Below, in pieces: positions 18,629 through 28,400 of a stretch of DNA of 64,000 bases; positions within the stretch are counted from its first letter, which is position 1; each line of letters starts with the position of its first letter. Origin of the DNA: Bacteroidota bacterium. GTDB taxonomy: Bacteria; Bacteroidota; Bacteroidia; Chitinophagales; Chitinophagaceae. The position numbers and the translations under genes were made by a program. The notes beneath the pieces are model-generated. The model did not search any database, had not been told where the DNA came from, and worked only from the letters and a program-made list of their open reading frames with translations. The stretch spans positions 62,001 to 126,000 of the forward strand of contig JAFDXO010000083.1 of assembly GCA_018267925.1 (NCBI GenBank), read 5' to 3'.

Positions 18629-21600
18629 TTAGTATTTTGGTGTTAAATATGTACGTTCAATAACGGTTTGACGCAAAGCTTGAAGGGCATCTATATACTT
18701 CAACCGGATATCAATACTTTGGTTTAGTAGAATAGCATAATTGAGATAATTTATTTCACCGGCAGTAAATTGGGTTTGAGCAGTTTTAAAAATTGTTTCA
18801 GCATTGAGTAAAGCAGATTTTTCATAAAAATTTACAATAGCCTGTTGCGATTGATACAATTGCTCTAATGCTGTTGCTCTAGTTAAGAGGGCTGTTGCCA
18901 CAGATTCTTTTTCAATACCGGAAGCTTGAGCATTCAATTTTGCAGACTTTATTTTAGCTGTTTGAGCCGTTGTCCATATCGGAAGGCTCAGTCCGAGCAT
19001 AGCTGAGTGAAAACGGTGTTGATCGTTATAAATCCGATCATCTGCTCCCATACCAATAAAACTATTGTTGTTATAGCCTAACAAAATTGAGGGTGTTCGC
19101 TTAGATTGTTCAAAAACAATTTGTCGTTCATTTACGATTTGTTGTTGAACAGCTAATTGATAAGCCGGTGTTTCTAATAGGCTCTGATGAGCTTCAAAAT
19201 TTCTAAAATTTATTTCACCGGATGGCACATAATCTACTTCTGTGTGCAACAAAAACCGAAGAGCAGATTGCAATGCTTTACGACTTTGACGACATTGTTC
19301 CAATTGCACCATGATGTTGCCTTTATAACCCTCGGCTGTTGTCTTTTCTAAAATATTGCTTTCACCCTTTTGTAAACGAATAGTAGCACGTTGCAGAAAG
19401 TTGTCAAATAGACTATCCGCTTCGCTTAAAAGAACTTCCCTTTGATCCCAATATTTTATTTGGAAGAATGTTTCTGATACTATTTTTTTCAACTCCCATT
19501 CATTCAACGAAGTAAAAAGTTGAGACTTTTTCCACTCTTCTGTAAACAGCCTTTTCTGACTTAGATACACGTTGGGCAATGAAAGGGATTGTGATATTCC
19601 AAAACGTGTATCGTTATAGGCGCTATTAATTTGTCCATATTCGGCCGTGATTGATGTCGGCAAGATGTCTAAAGCCGATTTAATCATAGCATTTGTGGCA
19701 TCTGATTTTAATCGAACGCTTTGAATCTGTTGATTTTTCTCTAAAGCAATATGAATAGCACTATCTAAAGTGATTGCACGTTGTGCTTTTGCTGGTGATA
19801 CAATACTCAAACCACCAATCGCCCATATCAGCATAGGGACGACATTGGGCATATTTTTTTTGTTGAAAAGGAGAAATAAAATTGGAATAACAAAAAGTGT
19901 TAGCAACGTAGCCAACACAAGACCACCAATCACTACGGTCGCCAATGGGCGTTGAACTTCGGCACCGGCACCATTGCTCAAAGCCATAGGCAAAAAGCCT
20001 AATGATGCTACTGAAGCAGTCATCAAGACCGGTCGAAGCCGTAATTTTGCTCCTTGAACAACTACTTGCACTAAAGATTTTACTCCTGATTTTTGAAGCC
20101 TATTGAACTCTGCAACAAGCACAATTCCATTTAATACAGCTACACCAAAAAGCGCGATAAACCCAATACCGGCACTGATGCTAAATGGCATTCCACGTAA
20201 GGCTAAAAAGAACACACCACCAATAATAGATAAAGGGATAGCCGTGTAAATCAGCAGCGTTTCTCTAACTGAATGAAAAGCAAAATAGAGCAAAATAAAA
20301 ATCAACAACAAAGCTATGGGAACAGCAATGGCTAAACGACTCTTGGCTTGTTGTAGATTTTCAAATGATCCGCCATAGGTCATGTAATATCCTGTTGGTA
20401 AAGCAACTTCTTTATCCACTATTCTTCGTAAGTCATTCACGACACTTTGCATGTCTCTGCCATTAACGTTTAGTCCGATGATGATGCGTCTATGTGCATT
20501 TTCACGTTGAATTTGGTTGGGTCCCTGAGTAATATTAACATCCGCTAACTGAGCTAAAGGAATTTGATTTCCTAAAGGCGTAGGGATCAGCAATTGACGC
20601 ACATCTTCTATTGACTTTCGAGCTGCAGTATCTAATCGTAAGATTAAGCCAAAGCGTTTTTCGCCTTCAAACACTAAGCCTGCAGAAGCTCCGGCAAAAG
20701 CTGCATTGATTACATGATTTACTTCGCTTACTGATACATGATATTGTGCTAATGCTGCACGATTGTATCGCACTACAACTTGCGGCATTCCTATAATTGG
20801 CTCCACATAAATATTTTGTGCGCCTTTCACCCGCTTGGCAACCCTTCCAATCCTACCGGCTAAAGACGCTAAGGTGTCTAAGTTTTCACCAAAAATCTTC
20901 AGTACAATATCCTGTCGTGCGCCTGTCATCAGTTCATTGAAACGCATTTGTACCGGGAACTGAAAGCTGGTGGTTATTCCAGCTATGTCATTCAAGGCAT
21001 GACTCATTGTGTCTGCCAATTTTGGAAAAGTATGTACAGTAGTCCATTTACTTTTATCCTTTAGAATGATCATCATATCGCTGGCATCCATAGGCATGGG
21101 ATCTGTCGGTACTTCTCCACTTCCAATTTTTACAACTACCTTTTCGACCTCCGGAAATTTGTTTTTTAGAATACGCGCAGCTTTCTGTGTCTGTTCAATA
21201 GTTACGTTCAAGTTGCTACCGGTCAGTACACGTGTATCAACGGCAAAATCGCCTTCTTCTAATGAAGGAATAAACTCACCACCTAAGCGAGTTAATACAA
21301 AAATTGAAATCACAAATAATGCCATAACGCTTACCAGTACTACTTTTGATTGTCTAATAGCATAGATAATTGTACTCTTATATACACGCTCAATTCGCTT
21401 CATGAATTGTGCAGATAAGCCTTGCTTTGCATGACGTTTTAGTAAAAAGGCACTCATCATTGGTATATAAGTGAGCGATAGTAAAAAGGCACCCAACAAA
21501 GCAAAAGCAACAGTTTGTGCCATAGGCTTGAACATTTTACCCTCTATGCCTTGCAAAGTCAAAATAGGAAGATAAACAACCAGAATAATCACTTGTCCAA

Positions 21601-22960
21601 AAACTGCACTATTCATCATTCTGCCTGCCGAATCAACCACGGTTGCATTCATCTCTTCCTTTTTTATTTCGGATGAAGAAAAACTGTGCTTATCATATAC
21701 AAGACTGTGCATGACAGCTTCAACAATGATGACAGCACCATCAATGATCAATCCGAAATCTAAAGCACCTAAACTCATTAGATTTCCGCTAACGCCAAAC
21801 AAATTCATCATGCAGATAGCAAAAAGCATAGACAAGGGAATAACTGATGCTACTAATAAGCCTGCTCGCAAGTTTCCAAGAAAAAGCACCAGTACAAAGA
21901 CCACTATCAACGCGCCTTCCAGCAAATTCTTTTCAACCGTATGAATGGCATTATTAACCATTTTAGTTCTATCAAGAAAAGGCTCAATGATGACTCCTTT
22001 CGGCAGCATGTGACTGATTTCTTCAATTCTCTGCTTGACATTCTTTATGACTTTACTGCTATTTTCACCTTTCAACATCATCACAACAGCACCTGCAACT
22101 TCACCCTCATCGTTGTAGGTCATAGCACCAAACCTTGTTGCATAGCCTATATTAACTTTAGCAACATCACGAACAAATAAGGGTGCTTCATTGTTTTTGG
22201 TTGTGATAGAAATGTTTTCAATATCGGCTATAGTTCCTACTAATCCTTCTGTTCTAATAAACAGAGTGGTCGGGCCTCGTTCAATATAAGCACCGCCTGT
22301 ATTTTGATTGTTTCTTTGCAGGGCATTTAGTAAATCGGATAGTGTGATTCCGTAAGCATTTAATCTATCCGGCTTAACGGCCACTTCAAATTGTTTTAGT
22401 TTTCCACCAAAACTGCTGACTTCAGCTACACCTTTTACACTTAATAATTGTCGCCTAACGATCCAATCTTGTATAGTCCTCAGGTCTGTGAGTGTATATT
22501 TTTTCTCAAACCCTTTTTGAGGGCGAACCACATACTGATAGATTTCGCCTAATCCGGTTGAAATAGGTCCTAAAACAGGTATGCCAATGTCGGTTGGAAT
22601 TTCAGATTGTATTTGCTGTAGCCGTTCATTGACTTGTTGTCGCGCCCAATAAATATCCACGTTATCATCAAAAACAATGGTAACAAGCGACAAGCCAAAA
22701 CGGGAAAAGCTTCTCATTTCTTTGATTCCGGAAATATTACTATTGGCTTGTTCAATAGGGTAAGTTATCAACCTCTCTATGTCGGCTGCACCAAACGAGG
22801 GAGCCGTAGTGATAATTTGCACCTGATTATTGGTAATATCGGGGACAGCATCTATGGGAAGTTGTGTGGCTTGATATAACCCTGTTGCTACCAATGCTAC
22901 TACCAGCATGGCCACAATGAGCTTATTTCGCACCGAAAATTCAATGATTTTTCTAAGCAT
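18629..22960 (-). CDS. CzcA-type heavy-metal RND pump fused to a TolC-like outer-membrane factor
   Basis: A 1443-residue fusion. Residues about 1-1040 are a proton-driven RND transporter of the heavy-metal class: signature ALDFGLIIDGAVIIVEA in TM4 near 400 (the DFG...DG form typical of Co/Zn/Cd pumps), two large periplasmic loops and twelve predicted membrane segments ending at VIPILFLLFNKK. Next comes a hydrophobic stretch ending SPAKAQ, which looks like a signal peptide with a cleavage site, then a TolC/CzcC-like domain of about 390 residues with two coiled-coil repeats. Such fusions are known in Bacteroidota. The adaptor gene follows after 3 bases, so one transcript encodes a complete tripartite pump. 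Metal specificity is inferred. Confidence 0.93.
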   Translation of the reverse strand: MLRKIIEFSVRNKLIVAMLVVALVATGLYQATQLPIDAVPDITNNQVQIITTAPSFGAADIERLITYPIEQANSNISGIKEMRSFSRFGLSLVTIVFDDNVDIYWARQQVNERLQQIQSEIPTDIGIPVLGPISTGLGEIYQYVVRPQKGFEKKYTLTDLRTIQDWIVRRQLLSVKGVAEVSSFGGKLKQFEVAVKPDRLNAYGITLSDLLNALQRNNQNTGGAYIERGPTTLFIRTEGLVGTIADIENISITTKNNEAPLFVRDVAKVNIGYATRFGAMTYNDEGEVAGAVVMMLKGENSSKVIKNVKQRIEEISHMLPKGVIIEPFLDRTKMVNNAIHTVEKNLLEGALIVVFVLVLFLGNLRAGLLVASVIPLSMLFAICMMNLFGVSGNLMSLGALDFGLIIDGAVIIVEAVMHSLVYDKHSFSSSEIKKEEMNATVVDSAGRMMNSAVFGQVIILVVYLPILTLQGIEGKMFKPMAQTVAFALLGAFLLSLTYIPMMSAFLLKRHAKQGLSAQFMKRIERVYKSTIIYAIRQSKVVLVSVMALFVISIFVLTRLGGEFIPSLEEGDFAVDTRVLTGSNLNVTIEQTQKAARILKNKFPEVEKVVVKIGSGEVPTDPMPMDASDMMIILKDKSKWTTVHTFPKLADTMSHALNDIAGITTSFQFPVQMRFNELMTGARQDIVLKIFGENLDTLASLAGRIGRVAKRVKGAQNIYVEPIIGMPQVVVRYNRAALAQYHVSVSEVNHVINAAFAGASAGLVFEGEKRFGLILRLDTAARKSIEDVRQLLIPTPLGNQIPLAQLADVNITQGPNQIQRENAHRRIIIGLNVNGRDMQSVVNDLRRIVDKEVALPTGYYMTYGGSFENLQQAKSRLAIAVPIALLLIFILLYFAFHSVRETLLIYTAIPLSIIGGVFFLALRGMPFSISAGIGFIALFGVAVLNGIVLVAEFNRLQKSGVKSLVQVVVQGAKLRLRPVLMTASVASLGFLPMALSNGAGAEVQRPLATVVIGGLVLATLLTLFVIPILFLLFNKKNMPNVVPMLIWAIGGLSIVSPAKAQRAITLDSAIHIALEKNQQIQSVRLKSDATNAMIKSALDILPTSITAEYGQINSAYNDTRFGISQSLSLPNVYLSQKRLFTEEWKKSQLFTSLNEWELKKIVSETFFQIKYWDQREVLLSEADSLFDNFLQRATIRLQKGESNILEKTTAEGYKGNIMVQLEQCRQSRKALQSALRFLLHTEVDYVPSGEINFRNFEAHQSLLETPAYQLAVQQQIVNERQIVFEQSKRTPSILLGYNNNSFIGMGADDRIYNDQHRFHSAMLGLSLPIWTTAQTAKIKSAKLNAQASGIEKESVATALLTRATALEQLYQSQQAIVNFYEKSALLNAETIFKTAQTQFTAGEINYLNYAILLNQSIDIRLKYIDALQALRQTVIERTYLTPKY

Positions 22961-23152
22961 TGCCAGATGAAATAATGATGACTAAATGGCTAAAAATGCA
23001 ATCACATAAGATGGATATTCCTTTTAGCACAATAAAATCTAAGCGGAAAGTACCTTGCAATGAAAAATGTTACAACTCTGAGAAAGGGTTGATTTTCAAT
23101 ATTACACGTCTTTAAAAAAAGAAGAGTTAAACTGCAAGAAAAGAGGAATTAA

Positions 23153-23536
23153 TCAACAACGAGGAGGTTGCCAAATTAGTGAAAGGTATCGAAAAGAATA
23201 CTCGCCTGAATGGTGAAGAGTTACAGCTTGTGTTTCTTCAAAGAAAACTGATTTTACTGTCAATGGCATGAGATTCGGAACCGTATATGCCATGTATGCT
23301 AAAGCAGAATGAACCGGAACCTTAAAGGGTAATTGCATATCACGAGCATAATCGTTGTCATGCGGCTGTGGCTGACCATAGTGCATTTCCAAAAACTCGA
23401 GTAAAGAAATAGAATGATCTTCCTGTTGATGCTCTATAAAATGCTGAATGAGGACGGGCAATTTCAATAACTCAGCCATCTGTGTTGTTGAAAACAGATA
23501 AGCTGAAATAAAGAAGATAGCAATTGCCTTTTTCAC
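23153..23536 (-). CDS. Small conserved Bacteroidota protein of unknown function, signal/TM segment
   Basis: 127 residues with GTG start at 23536 (VKKAIAIFFISAYLFSTTQ). The first 20 residues form one hydrophobic segment, either a signal peptide or a membrane anchor. The following LLKLPVLIQHFIEHQ, ISLLEFLEMHY and DMQLPFK, and the ending IWQPP, match my memory of a small protein family found only in Bacteroidota and never characterised. The same frame stays open further upstream to an ATG at 23704, but that extension overlaps gldJ and the gldJ terminator, so it is rejected. It lies 112 bases after gldJ, behind that terminator, and probably has its own weak promoter. The His-rich segment (HFIEHQQEDH) may bind metal; that is speculation. 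Confidence 0.65.
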   Translation of the reverse strand: MKKAIAIFFISAYLFSTTQMAELLKLPVLIQHFIEHQQEDHSISLLEFLEMHYGQPQPHDNDYARDMQLPFKVPVHSALAYMAYTVPNLMPLTVKSVFFEETQAVTLHHSGEYSFRYLSLIWQPPRC

Positions 23537-23590
23537 CCAGCAAAGATAAATACTTGCTTGATCAAATTGTAACGGTATAAACGTTAAGAA

Positions 23591-23622
23591 ATAAAAACAG
23601 GCTATCCGTTTGGGATAGCCTG
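23591..23622 (-). terminator. Intrinsic terminator of gldJ
   Basis: On the minus strand a perfect 10-bp stem CAGGCTATCC/GGATAGCCTG with a 5-base loop is followed by TTTTTAT, starting 26 bases after the gldJ stop. Textbook form. Confidence 0.85.
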
Positions 23623-23648
23623 CTTGATCAAATGCAGCAAGAATTTGA

Positions 23649-25169
23649 TTATCTTCTACGTCCGAAATAATTTCCGGCACCTTTATCATTTCGTCCATCA
23701 GCACTACCCATACGATCCATTACTAAGCGGAAGCCAACTGTTGAACTACCTTGGTTTGCTTGCATAAAGCGGCGTGTTCCGGGAGACATCCAATAAGCAC
23801 GATCATTCCAACTACCACCTTTAATCACGCGAGAGTCGTTATTAATAAGTGTAGTACGACCATAATCGTAAACAAATGCTGAGTCGCCATCAATATAGTT
23901 GCGAGCATCTGCATTGTGTACTAAGAAGCTTTCATTTCTTTTAGCTGCGATTTCTTCTGGAGTCATTTCGCGCTTTGTAAGATGTCCAAGGCTATCTTTT
24001 TCTTCTAAAGTATTGTCTTCAGCTACTCTACGATAAGTTTCAAAAACGTTACCACGGAATGGACGGAAACCAGCAGCATCTTGATAAGTAAGCGGACGAT
24101 ACACATCTAAAACCCACTCACTGACATTGCCAGCCATGTTGTATAATCCAAAAGCATTGGGCTTATAAGAGAACACAGGAGCAGGAATATCGGCATTATC
24201 ATTCAATCCTCCGGCAACACCCATTACATCACCGGCACCCCGTTTAAAGTTTCCAAGAAATTCACCTTGCTCAGAATTACGCATACCGGAACGAGTATTT
24301 TGCTTGGGACCCCAAGGTAAAATGTTACGATCGGTAATAACCTCTTCACCACGGCGACGCTTAGTTTCTGGCTCTGGATTATTGCCAATCAAACCAAGTG
24401 CGGCATATTCCCATTCAGCTTCTGTTGGAAGACGATAATTGGGTAGCAAATAGCCATCTGCATAATTTAAGTTACGACGCTTTGAACCCGAAGGGTCTAA
24501 ATCGCGCTTTTTAGCAAAGCCCGCAGCCCCTTCATACTGTCCACTTACGTAAGATTCTGTAGTATAAACGTCCTCATTTACTTGGTTAGGATTACGTTTC
24601 AACTTTCCGTTTTTAATCAGAATAAGTTCGTTTACACGGTCGCTGCGCCATTTAGCAAATTCATTTGCTTGATACCAATTTACGCCAACAACGGGATAAT
24701 AATTGTAAGCAGCATGACGGAAATAGTATTGTACTAATGGCTCATTGTAAGCGAGTGCACGACGCCAAGATGTAGTGTCGGGTAAAGCTTTATTAACTTG
24801 CTCCGGATAGTCTGATCCATACGCACGTTGCAACCAGTAAACATATTCTCGGTAGTGCACGTTGGCAACTTCGGTTTCGTCCATATAGAATGAAGAAACA
24901 GAAACAGTACGCGGAAGTGCATTTCTTTCAGTGGTCAAATCTTCTTCAGTTTGCCCCATGGTAAAGCGTCCACCTTCAACAAATGTAAGTCCGGGGCCGG
25001 TTTGTTGACCCGGATAATTTGGCACATCGAATCCACCCAAACGCGGGTCGTTATAATCCCAACCTGTCGCTCGCGAAACGCCGATGGATTTGTTGTTTGA
25101 TGAGCAAGCTGTGAAGAAGGTTGCTGCACCTACACACAATATGCTCAAGCCAATGAAAGTTCTTTTCAT
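23649..25169 (-). CDS. gldJ: Gliding motility / type IX secretion lipoprotein GldJ
   Basis: 506-residue lipoprotein with signal peptide and lipobox FFTACSSN (Cys near 21). The mature part has the formylglycine-generating-enzyme-like (SUMF1/FGE) fold: SRATGWDYND start, FVEGGRFTMGQTEED, SFYMDETEVANVHY, YPVVGVNWYQANEFAKWRSD, RLPTEAEWEYAALG, NMAGNVSEWV and GGSWNDRAYW. GldJ is required for gliding and stabilises GldK and the type IX secretion machinery in Flavobacterium. Adjacent divergent porU and porV support GldJ over its paralogue GldK. The family is not catalytic as far as is known. The C-terminus is rich in Gly and Arg. It ends at a strong terminator and is preceded by a recognisable promoter. 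Confidence 0.9.
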   Translation of the reverse strand: MKRTFIGLSILCVGAATFFTACSSNNKSIGVSRATGWDYNDPRLGGFDVPNYPGQQTGPGLTFVEGGRFTMGQTEEDLTTERNALPRTVSVSSFYMDETEVANVHYREYVYWLQRAYGSDYPEQVNKALPDTTSWRRALAYNEPLVQYYFRHAAYNYYPVVGVNWYQANEFAKWRSDRVNELILIKNGKLKRNPNQVNEDVYTTESYVSGQYEGAAGFAKKRDLDPSGSKRRNLNYADGYLLPNYRLPTEAEWEYAALGLIGNNPEPETKRRRGEEVITDRNILPWGPKQNTRSGMRNSEQGEFLGNFKRGAGDVMGVAGGLNDNADIPAPVFSYKPNAFGLYNMAGNVSEWVLDVYRPLTYQDAAGFRPFRGNVFETYRRVAEDNTLEEKDSLGHLTKREMTPEEIAAKRNESFLVHNADARNYIDGDSAFVYDYGRTTLINNDSRVIKGGSWNDRAYWMSPGTRRFMQANQGSSTVGFRLVMDRMGSADGRNDKGAGNYFGRRR

Positions 25170-25218
25170 AATCAGTGAAAAATATTAGCTAACGTGTTTG
25201 ATAATCTTAAAAGCGTTA

Positions 25219-25249
25219 CAATGTTAGAGCATTCTTTTGAGAAAGTCAA
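25219..25249 (-). promoter_or_regulatory. Candidate gldJ promoter
   Basis: On the minus strand TTG (25249-25247), a 20-base spacer, then TAACATTG (25226-25219), one mismatch from TAnnTTTG, about 50 bases before the gldJ ATG. Spacing and both elements fit the Bacteroidota sigma-ABfr pattern. Confidence 0.5.
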
Positions 25250-25374
25250 GCGTTCACCCATTCAGTGCAAAAAAAAAGTGAAAAGTTTTTTTTGCCTATT
25301 CTATAATAATTTATTATGAATTGCGTTTACTCCTTTATAGATGCCAACAATAAGCGTAGCCCATAATATTTCTG

Positions 25375-25382
25375 TAATTTTG
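25375..25382 (+). promoter_or_regulatory. Candidate -7 box for porU
   Basis: TAATTTTG, a full match to TAnnTTTG, 42 bases before the porU ATG. No clear -33 TTG at 19-21 bases. Lies in the 255-base divergent spacer with gldJ. Confidence 0.4.
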
Positions 25383-25424
25383 GTAAGATTGGTTGGAGCT
25401 ATACCCTAAAAAACAAAAATTGAC

Positions 25425-28400
25425 ATGATGACAAAACTCCTAGTATTCTTTTCGTTCGTGCTGCTAAGTACTGCTTATGCTCGAGCAGAAGTTAGTGTAC
25501 ATTCCTTTGAAGTAAGCAATGCAGACGTAAAAAATGGCTTCGTCGTAGAAAGGATTTGGTTGAAAAATTTTGAGATGCCATCAATAAAAATGAGTAAGCC
25601 GCTTTTAATTGAAGCTATCGGTTTAACTAAACAAAATGTTGCAACTTCATTCGAGCAAATGGAAAGTGCACTTGGTATGGATAGAAAACGTCCGTTTGTA
25701 TTTGTGAAAATTCCTGTTTTCATTAAGAGTACCAATGGTGTTCAACAGCTTCAATCTTTTTCTTTAGAAATTAAAGAATCAGACCAACCTACAAAGGTTG
25801 CCTTAAAGACTACAACTACCGCCCAAAGCGTGCTAGCAACAGGAACTTGGTATAAAATATCAGTAAAAGATAGAGGACTCTATAAAATAGACTATGATTT
25901 TCTGAAAAATAAATTAGGCATTGATCCCACGAACATTGATACCAGAAATATCAGATTGTATGGAAATGGCGGCACCATGCTTTATGAAGACAATGCGGTG
26001 CCTTATCCCGATGATTTAGTTGAAAATGCTATCGAAGTTCATGATGGTGGAGACAACAAGTTTGACCAGAATGATTTTGTTAATTTTTATGCTAACGGAC
26101 CTTTAGAATGGGCAATGGATACGACTCAACATACCTTTCGCCACCGCTCAAACCTATATGAAGACAAGAGCTATTATTTCATTTCATTTGATAATGGAGT
26201 AGGCAAAAGAATACAATCGGAAGCAAGCTTGTCATCATCCAATGTCAGTGTAGGCACTTTTGATGATTATCAGGTTTATGAAAAGGACTTAGTCAACTTA
26301 GGAAAATTTGGAAAAAAATGGTGGGGTGAAGATTTTGGAGTAGATGGCGGAAAGCAATCCACGCGCACCTTTTCATTCAACACAATGAATAATGATACAG
26401 CCCTATTTCGAATTTCAATTGGTTCAAAAAGCCAAGCAAACAACAATAGTTTCAATATTGCAATTAATGGAAGCACTATTGCAAATGCCACTATTTATGG
26501 GGCAGCCAACAATGATATAGCTGTAGTTTCATACTATGGAGAATTTCGTGCCCCAACCATCGGCGGAGTTGCAAATGTTCAACTTACCTATTTACCAGGT
26601 GAATCTACCGCTCGTGGATATTTAGACTATATTGAAGTAATCAATAGACGACCCATTGCTTTAATAAACGGACTTACCGTTTTTCGGGATTGGAACAGTG
26701 TTGCAAACGGCAACATGGCTGCTTTCACGGTTCAGAATGCCAACGGGAATACCAATGTTTGGGACATCACTAATCCGTTGATACCTATTCGCATCAATGG
26801 CAACCTACAAGGATCTGTTTACAATTTCAATCGAGATGCCTCACAATTGCATCAATATGTAGCTTTTGATGGTTCTAATTTTAGCAAGCCTGAATTTGTT
26901 CAGAAAGTAGTAAATCAAAATTTGCATGGAACCGGTGTGTCGGATTTAATTATTGTTACTTACCCCGACTTTATGAACGGTGCCAATAAGTTGGCTGACT
27001 TTCATCGTCAACATGATGCAATGCGCGTAACCGTTGCTACTACCGATCAGGTGAATAATGAATTTGCCTCTGGATCGAATGATATTGGTGCTATCAGAAA
27101 TTTTGTCAAAATGCTTTATAAAAATGCTGGCTCCGACACCACCAAAATGCCACGTCATTTATTGCTTTTAGGTGATGCGTCTTATGATTATAAAAATAGA
27201 GTTCCTAACAATTCAAATTATGTGCCTACTTACGAAACAGCAGAATCTGACGATGCAATCAACGGCTATTGCTCCGATGACTTCTTTGCATTTTTAGATG
27301 ATTTTGAAAACATTGAAGGGATTCAACCCAACAGCAACTTAGCAATAGTGAATACGATGGATATCAGTGTTGGACGTTTACCTGTATCATCTGCCGATGC
27401 AGCCAATAAAATTGCCGATAAAATCATTAAATACGCCAGTGCTGCATCATTGGGTCCTTGGCGGCTTTCCACTACAATCATGGCTGATAATGGCGATGAA
27501 AATATTCACTTTGACGATGGTGAAGCTATGGACAGAACGATAAGTGGAAAGACTGACTTGTACAACGATACAAAGGTTTATATTTCTGCATTGCCAACCG
27601 TTTCAACACCCGGTGGTGTACGTTGCCCCGATGCCAATAAACTGATCAACGATCAAGTATTTAAAGGCACCTTTCTGATGAACTACAATGGACATGGAAG
27701 CCCAACTACTTTATCCGCTAAACGCATTTTGACACAAGATGATTTCAATAGCTGGAAAAATGACACCAAGCTACCCATTATGGTTACAGCAACTTGTACA
27801 TTCAGCAAATATGATGATCCGGCACTGACTTCTGCGGGCGAATTGCTGGTTGTGAAACCAGATGGCGGAGCAATAGCCTTGCTCACAACTACTCAACTTG
27901 TATATCAATTTCTAAACCATCAACTGAATGTAAACTTTCTCGCAACTTTTTTTCAAAAAAACAACAGCTCATGGTTGACGTTTGGTGATGCTTTTAGAAT
28001 GAGCAAAAATGCAACCTATATCTCTCCCCAAATGGATGTATTTACACGAAACAATTACAGAAAATTTGCACTTTTGGGAGACCCTGCTCTTATGCCTTCT
28101 TTCCCTCGATATAACGTAACCACTGACTCTATAATGAATGGCTATTCCGAAACCAAAACGGATACGATCAAAGCATTAGGCAAGTACAGTATCTCAGGAA
28201 GTGTCAAGGACGATAATGGTAATGTGATGTCAACTTTTAACGGTCGTGCCTACATCACCATTTATGACAAACCCGGAATTGCCAGTACGCTAACCGGACC
28301 ACCACGTAATTTCCAAATACAGAATAGCATCATTTACAAAGGAAAGGCTACAATTACAAATGGACGCTTTGCATTTAGTTTCATTGCTCCCAAAGATTTA

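Noticed and set aside
23537..23704. N-terminal extension of the small protein behind gldJ
   Set aside because: It would overlap the gldJ 3' end and the strong terminator; the hydrophobic signal segment marks GTG at 23536 as the start.
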